A stretch of 64,000 nt of DNA from Bifidobacterium callitrichidarum (GCF_003129905.1 NZ_QFFM01000011.1:1-64000); one strand, 5' to 3'. Positions 48,837 to 58,110 are shown, counted from the first letter of the stretch. Program-made: numbers and translations. Notes: generated by a model not told the origin, from the sequence alone.

Positions 48837-50395
48837 GCGACAAGGACATCGAGAAGAACGAGCAGGCCGCGGACGTGACTGCGGACGCCGTCAAGGAGAC
48901 GGCCGGCAGCGCGGATACCGCCACCGAGCAGCGCGACGCGGACGCGAAGGGTGCAACTGCCGCCGTGTCCGGCGAGGCCACTACGGATAAGTCCGCTGAG
49001 ACCGCGGATTCCGGCAACGCCGAGGCCGACACGGCGACCGACGCGGACGATGGCACCGAGGAATCCCCCGCCGACTCCGTGCAGTTCAGCGTGGTGTTCG
49101 ACGAGGATGACGACGATACCGACATTGACGCAGCCTCCGAAAGCGCATCCGGGAGCATCTACGACAGCCTGGCCGCCGCGGAGCAGTCGGCTGGCGCATC
49201 CGCCACTGACGTCGCGGACGAATCGGACGATTCCGGTGACGCCGTCATCGACAAGGACGACGTGACTGCAGCGCTCATCGCCTCCGCCACCGGTGCCGAC
49301 CCGACCCGTGTCAAGGAGGCGGCCGGACTGAAGAAGGCCGCCGATAATGGCGCGAAGAACGCCGACGCATCGGCCGAGAACAAGACGGACGAGACTACGG
49401 CCGACGCAACGACGGACGCAGTAGCCCCGGCAGACGCCGCATCGGTGCCGAGCCCGGCGCTTCCGCCGCGGCCGACTGCCACCGTCGGCGACGAGCCGAG
49501 CGAGGCCGAAGCGGACGCCCTGGCCTCCGCCAACGCCTCCGCCGAAGTCACCGCACGTAATGCGCAGAAGGTCAACGAGACACTGGCCCTCGCCAAGTCG
49601 GACGAGAAGAACCCGCTGGCGGGCCACAAGGAGGCCAGAGCCAAGTCCGAGCCGACCATGACCCTGGCCTCGCGCATCGATCGCGTGCTGGTGGGCGGCG
49701 GTGCTGATGACGTGCTGCTCAAGACCTACCCCACGTACGCGCTCAACAAGGTCACCATGCATGGCCCCAAGGGCAAGCTGCTGCTGGATAACGTGGGATT
49801 CTCCTGCTACGCCGGCCATTCCTACGCGCTGCTCATCCAGGACGACCCTGATTCCGGTCTGACCGCCGATGCGAAGCGCCGCACGCTGATGGGTGTGATG
49901 ACTGGCCTGATTCATCCGGGCGCGGGCGCGGTGATGAACAAGAGTGCGAACATCGCGGAATTGGACCCGATTGAACTGCGAGGCCATCGTCTGGGCATCG
50001 TGCCGCAGCGCCACGCCCTGCAGCCGTATCTGGACGCCGAGAAGAACGTGCTGTACGCGATGAACGCCTCGAACCGCAACTTCCTCAAGCCCAAGCCGGT
50101 AATCGCACGCGAGCTGTTGGCCAAGGTGGGCTTCACGGAGGCCACGAGCGGCGTGGCTGTCGGCAAGCTGCCCGAGGTGCAGCAACGTCTGGTGGCCATC
50201 GCGCGCGCCATCAGCACCGAGGCCGAGGTGCTCATCCTTGACGAGCCGACGCACGGGTTGAACGAGGACGACACGGTGACGGTGTTCGCCGCGCTGGCCA
50301 AGCTGGCCCATAGCGGCGATCCGAAGCGCTGCGTGATCGTGCTCACCGCGTCCCGCGAGATCGCCGAGGCGGCGGATACGCTGTTCGAGATCTGA
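48833..50395 (+). CDS. ABC transporter ATPase-like protein with degenerate Walker A and signature motifs
   Basis: A 520-residue protein. The first 270 residues are acidic and Ala-rich (disordered). The C-terminal 240 residues align with ABC ATPases of the LolD/MacB type: LDNVGFSCYAGHSYALLI near 320, a Q-loop-like region IVPQRHALQPYL near 390, Walker B VLILDEPTHGL near 466 and a switch-like VLTASRE. However, the P-loop position reads DDPDSGLTADAKRR instead of GxSGSGKST, and the LSGGQQQR signature reads LPEVQQR. It may not hydrolyse ATP, or may bind nucleotide differently. Coupled by ATGA overlap to the FtsX-like permease. A terminator follows at 50421. Confidence 0.8.
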   Translation: MSDKDIEKNEQAADVTADAVKETAGSADTATEQRDADAKGATAAVSGEATTDKSAETADSGNAEADTATDADDGTEESPADSVQFSVVFDEDDDDTDIDAASESASGSIYDSLAAAEQSAGASATDVADESDDSGDAVIDKDDVTAALIASATGADPTRVKEAAGLKKAADNGAKNADASAENKTDETTADATTDAVAPADAASVPSPALPPRPTATVGDEPSEAEADALASANASAEVTARNAQKVNETLALAKSDEKNPLAGHKEARAKSEPTMTLASRIDRVLVGGGADDVLLKTYPTYALNKVTMHGPKGKLLLDNVGFSCYAGHSYALLIQDDPDSGLTADAKRRTLMGVMTGLIHPGAGAVMNKSANIAELDPIELRGHRLGIVPQRHALQPYLDAEKNVLYAMNASNRNFLKPKPVIARELLAKVGFTEATSGVAVGKLPEVQQRLVAIARAISTEAEVLILDEPTHGLNEDDTVTVFAALAKLAHSGDPKRCVIVLTASREIAEAADTLFEI

Positions 50396-50420
50396 GGTTT
50401 CGCGCGCGGCCGCACGTTTC

Positions 50421-50466
50421 CAGATGGCCGGGAGGGTCGGATTCCACCGATTCTCCCGGCCATCTG
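50421..50466 (+). terminator. Terminator-like hairpin after the ABC ATPase-like gene
   Basis: CAGATGGCCGGGAG pairs perfectly with CTCCCGGCCATCTG around an 18-base loop that itself contains TCGG/CCGA. Confidence 0.75.
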
Positions 50467-50468
50467 CG

Positions 50469-50718
50469 TTATCTGCGTCATACGGGGACGATTCCCATCG
50501 TTCCCGTATGGCTATCTCCGTTACAAGGGGCTAATCCCCGGTTCCAGGAAGACCTATCTGCGTTACAAGGGGCTTTACCTGAAGTAGGGATGTGCGAAAA
50601 CTGGCGAAATGCCGGTTCCATAAAGCCGTCTATACATCAGGCCTCATGCTCCGGCAGCCCCTCGTAACGCAGATAGACCTCCCAAAAGTCGGGAATCAGC
50701 CCCTCGTAACGGAGATAG
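50469..50718. repeat. Cluster of 42-bp-period units forming a nested palindrome
   Basis: A 21-bp unit containing GTTAC[AG]AGGGGCT occurs at 50512-50532 and 50554-50574 in plus orientation and at 50656-50676 and 50698-50718 inverted. Unit 1 matches unit 4 (CTCC variant) and unit 2 matches unit 3 (CTGC variant). Each same-orientation pair is exactly 42 bp apart. A weaker plus unit starts near 50469. The cluster fills the gap between 50395 and the gene at 50789. Confidence 0.85.
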
Positions 50719-50788
50719 CCGCCGCCCCGCGCTAACCTAGCGGTGGAGATGCTGAAACCAGCGGCACGATTACGGAAAGTGGGCGGCA

Positions 50789-51658
50789 ATGAGCGGATAT
50801 ATCCCAACGGTCCAGCAGATCGACGAGCTGCATAGGAAGATCGCGCCGTCCGAGGAGGCCTATGAGCTGGTGCACACGCATTGCGTGATCGTGGCCACCA
50901 TCGCATGCCAGATCGTACGCCGGCAGAACGCGCTGTTCACGCGCCGCTGCACGTTGCCGAAGGACGCGCCGGAGTGGGGCGATCGGGCGGTCACGGCAGC
51001 CGGAACGGCCGATGGCCACGCTGCCGGCGCCGATATGACGCATATCACAGCCGCAGTCGTCTCGGCCGGAGACGCAGCCGGCCAAAGTAGCACCGATACG
51101 GCTATATCCTTCTCCCCCAGCGCGCCCGCTTATCTGGTGCCACCCACCGCGGGCGTGACCGGCGGACATGTGCCGCCGCGGCTGCTGGACGAGCATCTGG
51201 TGCTCATCGGCGGACTGCTGCACGACATCGGCACCTACAAGGTCTTCAAGCACGATGGCACAGACGGCGAACCGCTGAAATTCAGCGGCAAGAAGTACAT
51301 CCTGCATGGTCTCAAGGGCTATAAGTACCTGCTCAAGGAGGGCGTGGACGAGTCCATCGCGCAGTTCTGCCGCAACCACACCGGCGTGGGGCTCACGCGC
51401 GAGGACGTGATCCGGCAGGATTTGCCGCTGCCACCGGACGACTACGTGCCGATGAACCTGGAGCAGGAGGTGGTGATGTACGCCGACAAGTTCCATAGCA
51501 AGTCGGTGCCGCCGAAGTTCCTGACCGTGGACGCCTATACGAAGCGCGCCGAACAGTATGGCGAAGAGAATACGCAGCGTTGGCTGGATCTGGTGGCCAA
51601 GTATGGCGTGCCGGATATCCCGGCGCTGGCCGAAAAGTATCAGATGCGGCTTATCTGA
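50789..51658 (+). CDS. HD-domain phosphohydrolase-like protein
   Basis: A 289-residue soluble protein. An early His (VHTHCVIVATIA near 28-40) and LIGGLLHDIGTYKVF near 145 provide the H and HD motifs; RNHTGVGLT near 195 and VMYADKFHSK near 235 give the remaining His/Asp metal ligands expected for HD phosphohydrolases. Between the first His and the HD motif lie about 100 residues, including an Ala/Thr/Gly-rich stretch (67-120) that looks like an insertion. RBS is weak (GGGCGG). The substrate is unknown; HD proteins of this type often cleave nucleotides. Its stop is 11 bp from the convergent amidotransferase gene. Confidence 0.8.
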   Translation: MSGYIPTVQQIDELHRKIAPSEEAYELVHTHCVIVATIACQIVRRQNALFTRRCTLPKDAPEWGDRAVTAAGTADGHAAGADMTHITAAVVSAGDAAGQSSTDTAISFSPSAPAYLVPPTAGVTGGHVPPRLLDEHLVLIGGLLHDIGTYKVFKHDGTDGEPLKFSGKKYILHGLKGYKYLLKEGVDESIAQFCRNHTGVGLTREDVIRQDLPLPPDDYVPMNLEQEVVMYADKFHSKSVPPKFLTVDAYTKRAEQYGEENTQRWLDLVAKYGVPDIPALAEKYQMRLI

Positions 51659-51669
51659 GGCACTACCGA

Positions 51670-52530
51670 TCAGATGGAACGCAGGCGGAAGGTGCCGTTG
51701 CGGTTGGAGGCCACGATCATCTGGTCGTTCTCCAGCACGTCCCAATCCTCCTGGTCGTAACCGGAGGAGGAGACCACCACGCCTGCGGGGTCGCCGTTCT
51801 CGTCCTGCAGGGCGCGGTAACGCATCACACGGTAGTCGGCGGCCTGCTCGCCACGGCCGTATTCGTCGTAGATCTCCACGATGCGCGGGCTGGTGACCTC
51901 GCGGCCGGAGGCGCGCAGGGCCACAAGCTGGTCCTCGGACTGGATCATGCAGTTGTAGCTGGACTTCGGGTAGGCCTGGCGCAGTTCGCGCACGGCCTGG
52001 GCCACGGCCTCGTCAAGCGGGAAGCCGAAGCCGATGTACTCGAGAATCACAGCGAAGAAGATGGCGGAATCGGAGCGGCCGCCGGTGGACAGAAGAATGC
52101 TGTGGTCGACCGGGTAGGAGCGGTTGGTCACGATGTTGCGACCGTTGGCATCCGAGATGTCGCCGTTGTGGATGAAGCTCAGGCCGTTGGCGTAGAACGG
52201 GTGCTGGTTCTCCATGATGAGCGGCAGGTTGGAGCTGGCCAGACGCAGGTGCCACAGGGCGCCGCGGGCAGGCTCGTTGGCGAGCGCGTCGAACGTGGAG
52301 TCGTAGCGGGCGGCGATGGTGGACTTGTAGATCTTGGTGCCGGTTTCCGGAGTGGGGGCACCGCCGTCGCGGATGTACGGGGCTTCGGCGGGGTCGGAGA
52401 GCTGCGCGACACCCCAACCGTCATTGTGGATCTCGGAGAGGTCGCGGAAGTCCGCTGCGTTCTCCGAGCCCAGAATGGCGTTGAGGCTCACGTTGAAGCC
52501 GGCCGTGGCGTATCCCAGTAATCTGCACAT
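51670..52530 (-). CDS. Class II glutamine amidotransferase domain protein
   Basis: A 286-residue protein beginning MCRLLGY, so Cys2 is exposed as the N-terminal nucleophile after Met removal. HNDGWGVA near 36, WHLRLAS near 94, NQHPFYANGLSFIHNGDI near 108-125 and DSAIFF near 155 are the classic GATase type 2 (YafJ/EgtC-like) elements. It is a stand-alone amidotransferase whose partner and substrate are unknown. The ribosome site is weak. Confidence 0.85.
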   Translation of the reverse strand: MCRLLGYATAGFNVSLNAILGSENAADFRDLSEIHNDGWGVAQLSDPAEAPYIRDGGAPTPETGTKIYKSTIAARYDSTFDALANEPARGALWHLRLASSNLPLIMENQHPFYANGLSFIHNGDISDANGRNIVTNRSYPVDHSILLSTGGRSDSAIFFAVILEYIGFGFPLDEAVAQAVRELRQAYPKSSYNCMIQSEDQLVALRASGREVTSPRIVEIYDEYGRGEQAADYRVMRYRALQDENGDPAGVVVSSSGYDQEDWDVLENDQMIVASNRNGTFRLRSI

Positions 52531-52598
52531 GGTATTTCAAGATACTGGAGTTCTTCGGGGACTTGCGGCGGACGTTATAGGTGTTGTTTATAGGCCGC

Positions 52599-55043
52599 TT
52601 ATAAGCGGGATTTGCGGGCGGCGGGACGTGGCGGACGGACGGCGTTTTTGTCGCCTTTTCCGGCAACTGGCCGGCCCGTCGGCACCGAAGCCTCGGGCGC
52701 GTGGACCAGTCGGCCCAGACCGGATGTGGTGTCCATCGGGTCGGGCACGGCGGCCGGATCGGCCTTGTCGATGCGCATGGACTCCGCGGTCGGGCGCCCC
52801 GCCATGCTCGGCTCGATGCGCTTGAGTCGCGGCGGCCGGCGCGTGGACACGAACAGCGGCTGCACCTCCACCAGCGGGTTGTACGGCGCCAGACCGAACC
52901 ATTTGACCGGCGAGCCGGCCACGCGGCGGATGGTGTACTTGGCCTGCAGCGAGAGCGCGCCCCACGCGGAGACCTTGGATTCGGGCATGAGGGCCTTGTG
53001 GATGAGCACGTAGCGGATGGTGCCGATGTCCGGATCAGCGTCGACCTTCGGGTAGATGGACTTCTGCTTGGGCAGCTCGCCGGACTTGGACAGGTCGTGC
53101 ATGATCTGGTGGATGTAGGCCGGGATGGATTGCGAGACCTTGAATCCCAGCCGCATGCGCACGCGGTAGATGTAGTTGGTCTCGAAACGCTCCACCGAGT
53201 ATTCGCGCGTGAACGGCTCGTCGGTCGTCTCCACGCTCACTGCCCACCAGGCGCGGGCACGCTTGGGATGGTCGGCGAAGATGGAGAAGAAGATGTCCGT
53301 GTCGAGACGTTTGGTCTCGGGATCGGAGGTCAAGTAGACGATGTTGTCCGCGAAATAAGGGATGCGGAAGTCGCCGTGCAGCTTATCGAGCGCGGGAAGG
53401 AAGTCCTTGGGCTGCATGTGGCTGCGTTGCGCACGCTCCAGTTTGGTGCCCTGGTCCCAGGTGACCATGACGAACAGGATGGCGCAGGTCAGCAGGCAGG
53501 TGAACCAGCCGCCGTGCAGGAACTTGGCCATGGACGCCACGAAGAACATGGTCTGGATGGCCAGGAACAGCACCACGAACACGGCCGCCCAGAACCGGCG
53601 CCCGGAGTACCAGATGTAGACGCCGAGCAGCACGGTGGTGGTGATCATCGTGACGGTGAGCGCCAGGCCGTATGCGGCGGAGATGTGTTCGGAGTCCTTG
53701 AAGATGGCGAGTACGAGCAGCGTGGAGACGCACAGCACGCCGTTGACCACCGGGATGTAGAGCTGGCCGCGCGTGCGGGCCGGGTAGCGTACCTGCAGGT
53801 GCGGCATCCAGTTGAGGCGCGTGGCTTCGGAGACCATGGTGAACGCGCCGGTGATGAGGGCCTGGGAGGCGATCACGCCGGCCGTGACCGAGAGGATCAC
53901 GGCGAGGTAGCGCACGTTCGGGGTCATCATCTGGAAGAACGGGTTGAGCGTGCGCATGGTGGTGTAGTCAGGATTGCGATCGTTGGCAAGCATCCACGCG
54001 CCCTGACCGAAGTAGTTGAGCACCAGCGCCACCTTGATGAACGGCCAGGTGAAGTAGATGTTGCCGCGGCCCACGTGGCCCATGTCCGAGTACAGCGCCT
54101 CGGCGCCGGTGGTGGAGAGGAACACGGTGCCCATGAGCGCGATGCCGGCTGCGTTGTGCGGGCTGAACAGGAACTGGATGCCGTAGACCGGGTTCAGGGC
54201 CTCGAACACGGACCAGTCGTTGGAGAGATTCGTCAAGCCCACGATGGCCAGGAAACTGAACCAGATGAGCACGATGGAGCCGAACACGCGGCCGATGCTT
54301 TCAGTGCCGCGCGACTGCACGGCGAAGAGGACGACGATGATCACCACGGTAATCATGAGGGTCAGGCTCGGATTGTCGTCGAAGAGCTGTTCCAGCGGCG
54401 GCAACGTTTGCAGGCCCTCGACGGCGGAGCTGATGGAGACGGCCGGGGTGAGCACCGAATCGGCCAGGAACGCCGCACCGCCAAGCATGGCGGGGATGGC
54501 AAGCCACGCGCCATGGCGGCGAATCAGGGAGTAGAGCGCGAAGATGCCGCCCTCGCCATTGTTGTCGATGCGCATGGCGATGAGCACGTATTTGACGGTG
54601 GTGATCAGCGTGATGGACCAGAACACCAGCGAGAGCATGCCGAGCACGGCCTCGCGGTCCACGCTGCCGATGCCACCCTGGCCGGACAGGAACGTCTGCG
54701 CGGTGTACAGGGGCGAGGTGCCGATGTCGCCGTAGACCACGCCGAGCGCCACGATGGCCATGCCCCATGTGATCTTGTCCGGCCCGGACTGCAGGCGGGC
54801 CCACCACCGGCCGAGACGGCCCTTGGATGATGCGGAGGCGAGTTTTTCGGCCTCCTTGTTCCTGGCTTCCTTGAGTTTGGCGAGCGCCTCGCGCTCCTCG
54901 CGGGTCAGTGTGCGGCGGGAGACCTTGGGCGCGTTGGTGAAGGTGTCCGCCCTGAGCAGGGCCTCTTCCTCCTGTTTGGCTTTGCTGATTGCCTTGGTCG
55001 CGGCTTTCGGGGCGCGCGAGGTTCGTTTATTCGACTCGGCCAT
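52599..55043 (-). CDS. kup: Kup-type potassium transporter
   Basis: An 814-residue potassium uptake permease. A charged N-terminal extension (1-85) precedes the KUP core, which starts GVVYGDIGTSPLYTAQTF near 95. About twelve TM helices follow, with LADSVLTPAVSISSAVEG near 190, TGAEALYSDMGHVGR near 320 and PHLQVRYPARTRGQLYIP near 425. The hydrophilic C-terminal domain (about 560-814) ends in a basic, Pro/Arg-rich tail. The ATG at 55043 has AAGGA 8 bases upstream; the open frame to 55076 lacks a site. K+/H+ symport is the known activity. Confidence 0.95.
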   Translation of the reverse strand: MAESNKRTSRAPKAATKAISKAKQEEEALLRADTFTNAPKVSRRTLTREEREALAKLKEARNKEAEKLASASSKGRLGRWWARLQSGPDKITWGMAIVALGVVYGDIGTSPLYTAQTFLSGQGGIGSVDREAVLGMLSLVFWSITLITTVKYVLIAMRIDNNGEGGIFALYSLIRRHGAWLAIPAMLGGAAFLADSVLTPAVSISSAVEGLQTLPPLEQLFDDNPSLTLMITVVIIVVLFAVQSRGTESIGRVFGSIVLIWFSFLAIVGLTNLSNDWSVFEALNPVYGIQFLFSPHNAAGIALMGTVFLSTTGAEALYSDMGHVGRGNIYFTWPFIKVALVLNYFGQGAWMLANDRNPDYTTMRTLNPFFQMMTPNVRYLAVILSVTAGVIASQALITGAFTMVSEATRLNWMPHLQVRYPARTRGQLYIPVVNGVLCVSTLLVLAIFKDSEHISAAYGLALTVTMITTTVLLGVYIWYSGRRFWAAVFVVLFLAIQTMFFVASMAKFLHGGWFTCLLTCAILFVMVTWDQGTKLERAQRSHMQPKDFLPALDKLHGDFRIPYFADNIVYLTSDPETKRLDTDIFFSIFADHPKRARAWWAVSVETTDEPFTREYSVERFETNYIYRVRMRLGFKVSQSIPAYIHQIMHDLSKSGELPKQKSIYPKVDADPDIGTIRYVLIHKALMPESKVSAWGALSLQAKYTIRRVAGSPVKWFGLAPYNPLVEVQPLFVSTRRPPRLKRIEPSMAGRPTAESMRIDKADPAAVPDPMDTTSGLGRLVHAPEASVPTGRPVAGKGDKNAVRPPRPAARKSRL

Positions 55044-55202
55044 ACGTTCAGTCCTTTGCGCGGGACCAACCCCCACCCGCGACTTCCTCTGTCTAACTCA
55101 ACACATCCTGTCACGCTTGTTGCCGAATGTCATGGTAGCGCCGTAACGAAACCGTCACAACTTACAGAAATGAGGCGGACTGTCTGGTTATCTTCTTTTT
55201 GG

Positions 55203-55226
55203 TTCCCCCACTCAGAGAGGGGAGCC
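55203..55226. repeat. Dispersed palindromic repeat, short copy
   Basis: TTCCCCCACTCAGAGAGGGGAGCC, just downstream of the TatD gene's stop. Confidence 0.65.
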
Positions 55227-55236
55227 AAGATAAAAG

Positions 55237-56193
55237 CTAAATCCCGTACACCGTGCGGGTGGTGCGGCGGGTGCCGCGCGCGACCTCGGCTACGGGCAGG
55301 TCGAGCGTATCGGCCATGGCGCGCAGCGTGTAGGGGATCATGTAGGGCGCGTTGGTGCGGCCGCGGTAGGGCATGGGCGTCAGGTACGGCGCGTCGGTCT
55401 CCACCATCGCATGGTCGAGACCCACGATGCGCAGGGATTCGCGGATGCCGTCGTTGCCCTTGTAGCTCACCGTGCCGGAGAAGCTCAGGTACCAGCCCTG
55501 TTCGCGCGCGATTTCGGCCATTTCGCGGTCGCCGGAGTAGGAGTGGAACACCGTGCGTTCGGGGGCGCCATCCGCCAGCAGGGTCTCGATGACCTCCTTG
55601 TGCGAGTCGCGGTCGTGGATCTGCATGGGCAGGTTCAGTTCCTTGGCGAGCGCGATGTGCGCGCGGAAGGCCTCGCGCTGCAGCTCCATGGCTCCAGCGC
55701 CGGTGCGGAACAGGTCCATGCCGGTCTCGCCGATGGCCACCACCTGGTCGGGGTATTGCGTGGCGAGGCGGTGCACTTCGGCGAGCGCGTCCTCGAAGCT
55801 CACGTCGTGGTAGGGCTTGTATTTGATATCCAGACCGTCCGGACCGGGCACGCCGCGGTGTCCGTGGAGCACGGCCTCATTGGGATGAATTGCGAGCGCC
55901 GCGTGCACATTACCTGGATGATCGAGGGCCATCTGCACGGCGGTCATCAGGTGCGGCAACTCGCAACCGCAGTCGATGATACCCCCAATGCCGACACTTC
56001 GCGCCTGGGAGAGCAGTTGGTCCACGTCATACACCGGCACGGCGGGCTGGCCTTTGGCCTGCGCCTCATGGTCCATCGCCCGGGCGAAGGGGATCACGGA
56101 GGCCACGTGGGTGTGGTTGTCGATGGTGTGGGCGTCTTCGGGCAGCGGCTCGGGGGCCGGCGCCCAGCTACGGTCGCGATGGTGCTTGCTCAT
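55237..56193 (-). CDS. tatD: TatD family metal-dependent hydrolase (DNase)
   Basis: A 318-residue TIM-barrel amidohydrolase. HTIDNHTHV near 23-31 supplies the first metal-binding His pair, ALAIHPNEA near 98, AIGETGMDLFR near 153 the bridging Glu, MQIHDRDSH near 187 and VFHSYSG near 212 the following His ligands, and VETDAPYLTP near 262 the last Asp. The family cleaves DNA ends in repair and turnover. It has an insertion (HRGVPGPDGLDIKYKPYHD) after the first strand set, common in actinobacterial TatD. The ATG at 56193 has GGGAAG upstream. Confidence 0.92.
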   Translation of the reverse strand: MSKHHRDRSWAPAPEPLPEDAHTIDNHTHVASVIPFARAMDHEAQAKGQPAVPVYDVDQLLSQARSVGIGGIIDCGCELPHLMTAVQMALDHPGNVHAALAIHPNEAVLHGHRGVPGPDGLDIKYKPYHDVSFEDALAEVHRLATQYPDQVVAIGETGMDLFRTGAGAMELQREAFRAHIALAKELNLPMQIHDRDSHKEVIETLLADGAPERTVFHSYSGDREMAEIAREQGWYLSFSGTVSYKGNDGIRESLRIVGLDHAMVETDAPYLTPMPYRGRTNAPYMIPYTLRAMADTLDLPVAEVARGTRRTTRTVYGI

Positions 56194-56232
56194 GGCTTCC
56201 CAGTGTATGCCGCCGGGTGCCGCGGGTGGTTT

Positions 56233-57786
56233 TTATCGCCAGCACTGGTCGTAGGACAGGCCGGTGAGGCGTTCGACGACGTGACGCACTTCGGGATCCA
56301 CGTCCGCCTTGGCGCCGCCGTTGCGCAGTCGCGTGATTTCGGCCAGCACGATGGAGTCGGTGCGTTTGTTGATCACCAGATGGGCAGATACTATCCAGCA
56401 GATGACCATCGCGAAGGCGAACCAGCCGAGCAGCACCGCGCCCAAGCCGACGCGGGCGCCGAACGACTGCTCAGGCAGCGTGGCATCGAATCCCACGGCC
56501 CCCAGAATCACGCCGACGGCGATGGTGCCGAGACCCGAGCCGAGCTGACGGAAGGACGCCTGGATGCCGGAGAACGTGGCCGACCGGTAGCGGCGTGTGA
56601 CGATCTGGTCGATGTCCGCGATGTACGGGAACACGGCCCACGGCAAGTAGCCGCACAGCGATTTGAACGCGAAGAACCACAGCGCGCCGGCCACCGCGAA
56701 CGCGGTCCAGACCACACCCGGCAGCACACCGACGAGCAGCCACGCGGCGAACAGCCAGCCCACGCCCACCAGACAGCCAAAGAAGTTGATGGCATACAGG
56801 CGTTTGGGGCCGATTTTCGTCATGGCCCAGCCGAACACGGGCATGAGCGGCAGGGAGACCACCGCGCAGCCGAGCAGCAGCGAGGCGAACGCGGCCGTGT
56901 GGTTCCAGTTGTAGATCACGAAGAACACGAAGGTCTGGCCGAACACGTCCATCGAGACCTGCACGAGCAGGTAGATGGACAGGTGCTTGCGGAATTCCTT
57001 GATCCGCAGGGTGCTGGCATACTCGCGCAACACCTTGCCGGCCCGTCTGAGCCAGCCGGCCGCGCCGATATGGCCCTCGCGCACCTCGCCGCGCGCGTAG
57101 GCCCCGAATCCCGCGGCCTCCGGGGTCATCTCCCATGTGCTGCGCCAGCAGGCGAACACGGCGAGCGCGAACAGCACGGTGGTGGTGATGGTGAACGTCA
57201 TGTATCCGGTGGGCGTGGTTTCGCCGAACGTGGCGAGCACCGCGCTGCCGATCACGGGAATGGCCGTGCCCGCGCAGGTGGAAATGAACAATCGCACGGT
57301 GGAGAGTTTGGTGCGACTGTTGAAATCGGGCGTCATCTCGCCGGGCAGCGGGTTGTAGGCGGTCTGGAAGGCCTGCGCGACCACCACCCAGAACACGTAG
57401 GCGGCCGCGTATCCGGCCACCGGCAGGCCCGGAACCCACAGGAAGATACCGAGGAGGATGAGCGGCCCGATAAGCATGAGCAGGAAACGGCGGCGGCCGA
57501 ACCTGCGGCCGATGTCGTAGCGGTAGAGATTGTCGTCCAGCACGCCGAACAGGAGGGCGGCCACGGCACTGATGAGCGCGCTCAGGCCAATCACGGTCTG
57601 GGCGGTGGCGATGGACATGCCGCAGAACCGCGTCCAGAACAGGGACAGGTAGGTGGCGACGATGGTGAGCTGGCCACCACCGTAGAAGTCGCCGATGCCG
57701 AAGCCGATGGCCTGGCGCAGGGTGACCTTGCGCGGCTGGTCGCCGGTCAGCGCCTCGCGCAGCGCCCGACTGGTGTCGTCTGACAT
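56233..57786 (-). CDS. GPH/MFS family sugar transporter
   Basis: A 517-residue protein with twelve predicted TM helices. IGFGIGDFYGGGQL near 24 and DDNLYRYDIGRRFGRRRFLL near 85 match the glycoside-pentoside-hexuronide:cation symporter start and its first cytoplasmic loop; YNPLPGEMTPDFNSRTKLSTVR near 150 is the second loop motif, and YRSATFSGIQASFRQLGSG near 420 is a repeat-half counterpart. The ATG at 57786 has GGGAGG 6 bases upstream; the longer frame to 57885 is rejected. Substrate unknown, but a LacI gene and a second GPH transporter are close by. Confidence 0.88.
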   Translation of the reverse strand: MSDDTSRALREALTGDQPRKVTLRQAIGFGIGDFYGGGQLTIVATYLSLFWTRFCGMSIATAQTVIGLSALISAVAALLFGVLDDNLYRYDIGRRFGRRRFLLMLIGPLILLGIFLWVPGLPVAGYAAAYVFWVVVAQAFQTAYNPLPGEMTPDFNSRTKLSTVRLFISTCAGTAIPVIGSAVLATFGETTPTGYMTFTITTTVLFALAVFACWRSTWEMTPEAAGFGAYARGEVREGHIGAAGWLRRAGKVLREYASTLRIKEFRKHLSIYLLVQVSMDVFGQTFVFFVIYNWNHTAAFASLLLGCAVVSLPLMPVFGWAMTKIGPKRLYAINFFGCLVGVGWLFAAWLLVGVLPGVVWTAFAVAGALWFFAFKSLCGYLPWAVFPYIADIDQIVTRRYRSATFSGIQASFRQLGSGLGTIAVGVILGAVGFDATLPEQSFGARVGLGAVLLGWFAFAMVICWIVSAHLVINKRTDSIVLAEITRLRNGGAKADVDPEVRHVVERLTGLSYDQCWR

Positions 57787-57945
57787 GATTGCCTCCCGGC
57801 CCTGCGTGCGGGCTTGATAACGCCTCGGTCCCGTTGCTTCAAGTGTAGTGAGCCGGTATGTCCTTGCGCCGGCCGTGTCAGCCATGTCAGCCGAGTCGGT
57901 TGCGGCGATTGCGGCGATTGCAACGGCCGGGCAACGGTCGCGCGG

Positions 57946-58110
57946 TCACTTCATGCGCGTGCCGATGAACTTGGCCACGGTGTCGATGAGGAAGCCACCG
58001 ATGGCGACGACGACCATCACCACCACCGCCTTGCCGAAGGCACCGCCAAGCGACTGCAGGGCGCCTGTCCAGTCGGCCGCGAGCGTTGTGGCAGCCACGA
58101 TGTGTTCCAT
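57946..58110 (-). CDS. Small 54-residue membrane protein
   Basis: The ATG at 58110 is preceded by AAAGGAG, one of the best ribosome sites in the window. The peptide begins MEHIVAATTLAADW, has a Gly/Ala/Val-rich hydrophobic helix at about 24-46 (VVVMVVVAIGGFLI) and a basic end (TRMK). It is not recognised. Size and layout suit a small membrane regulator, a holin-like or bacteriocin-like peptide, or a transporter accessory, and none can be chosen. It lies between a LacI gene and a sugar transporter on the same strand. Confidence 0.65.
   Translation of the reverse strand: MEHIVAATTLAADWTGALQSLGGAFGKAVVVMVVVAIGGFLIDTVAKFIGTRMK

Noticed and set aside
50469..50718. Possible CRISPR array
   Set aside because: Only two copies per orientation, inverted halves, and spacers that partly pair with each other. 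No cas genes are nearby.
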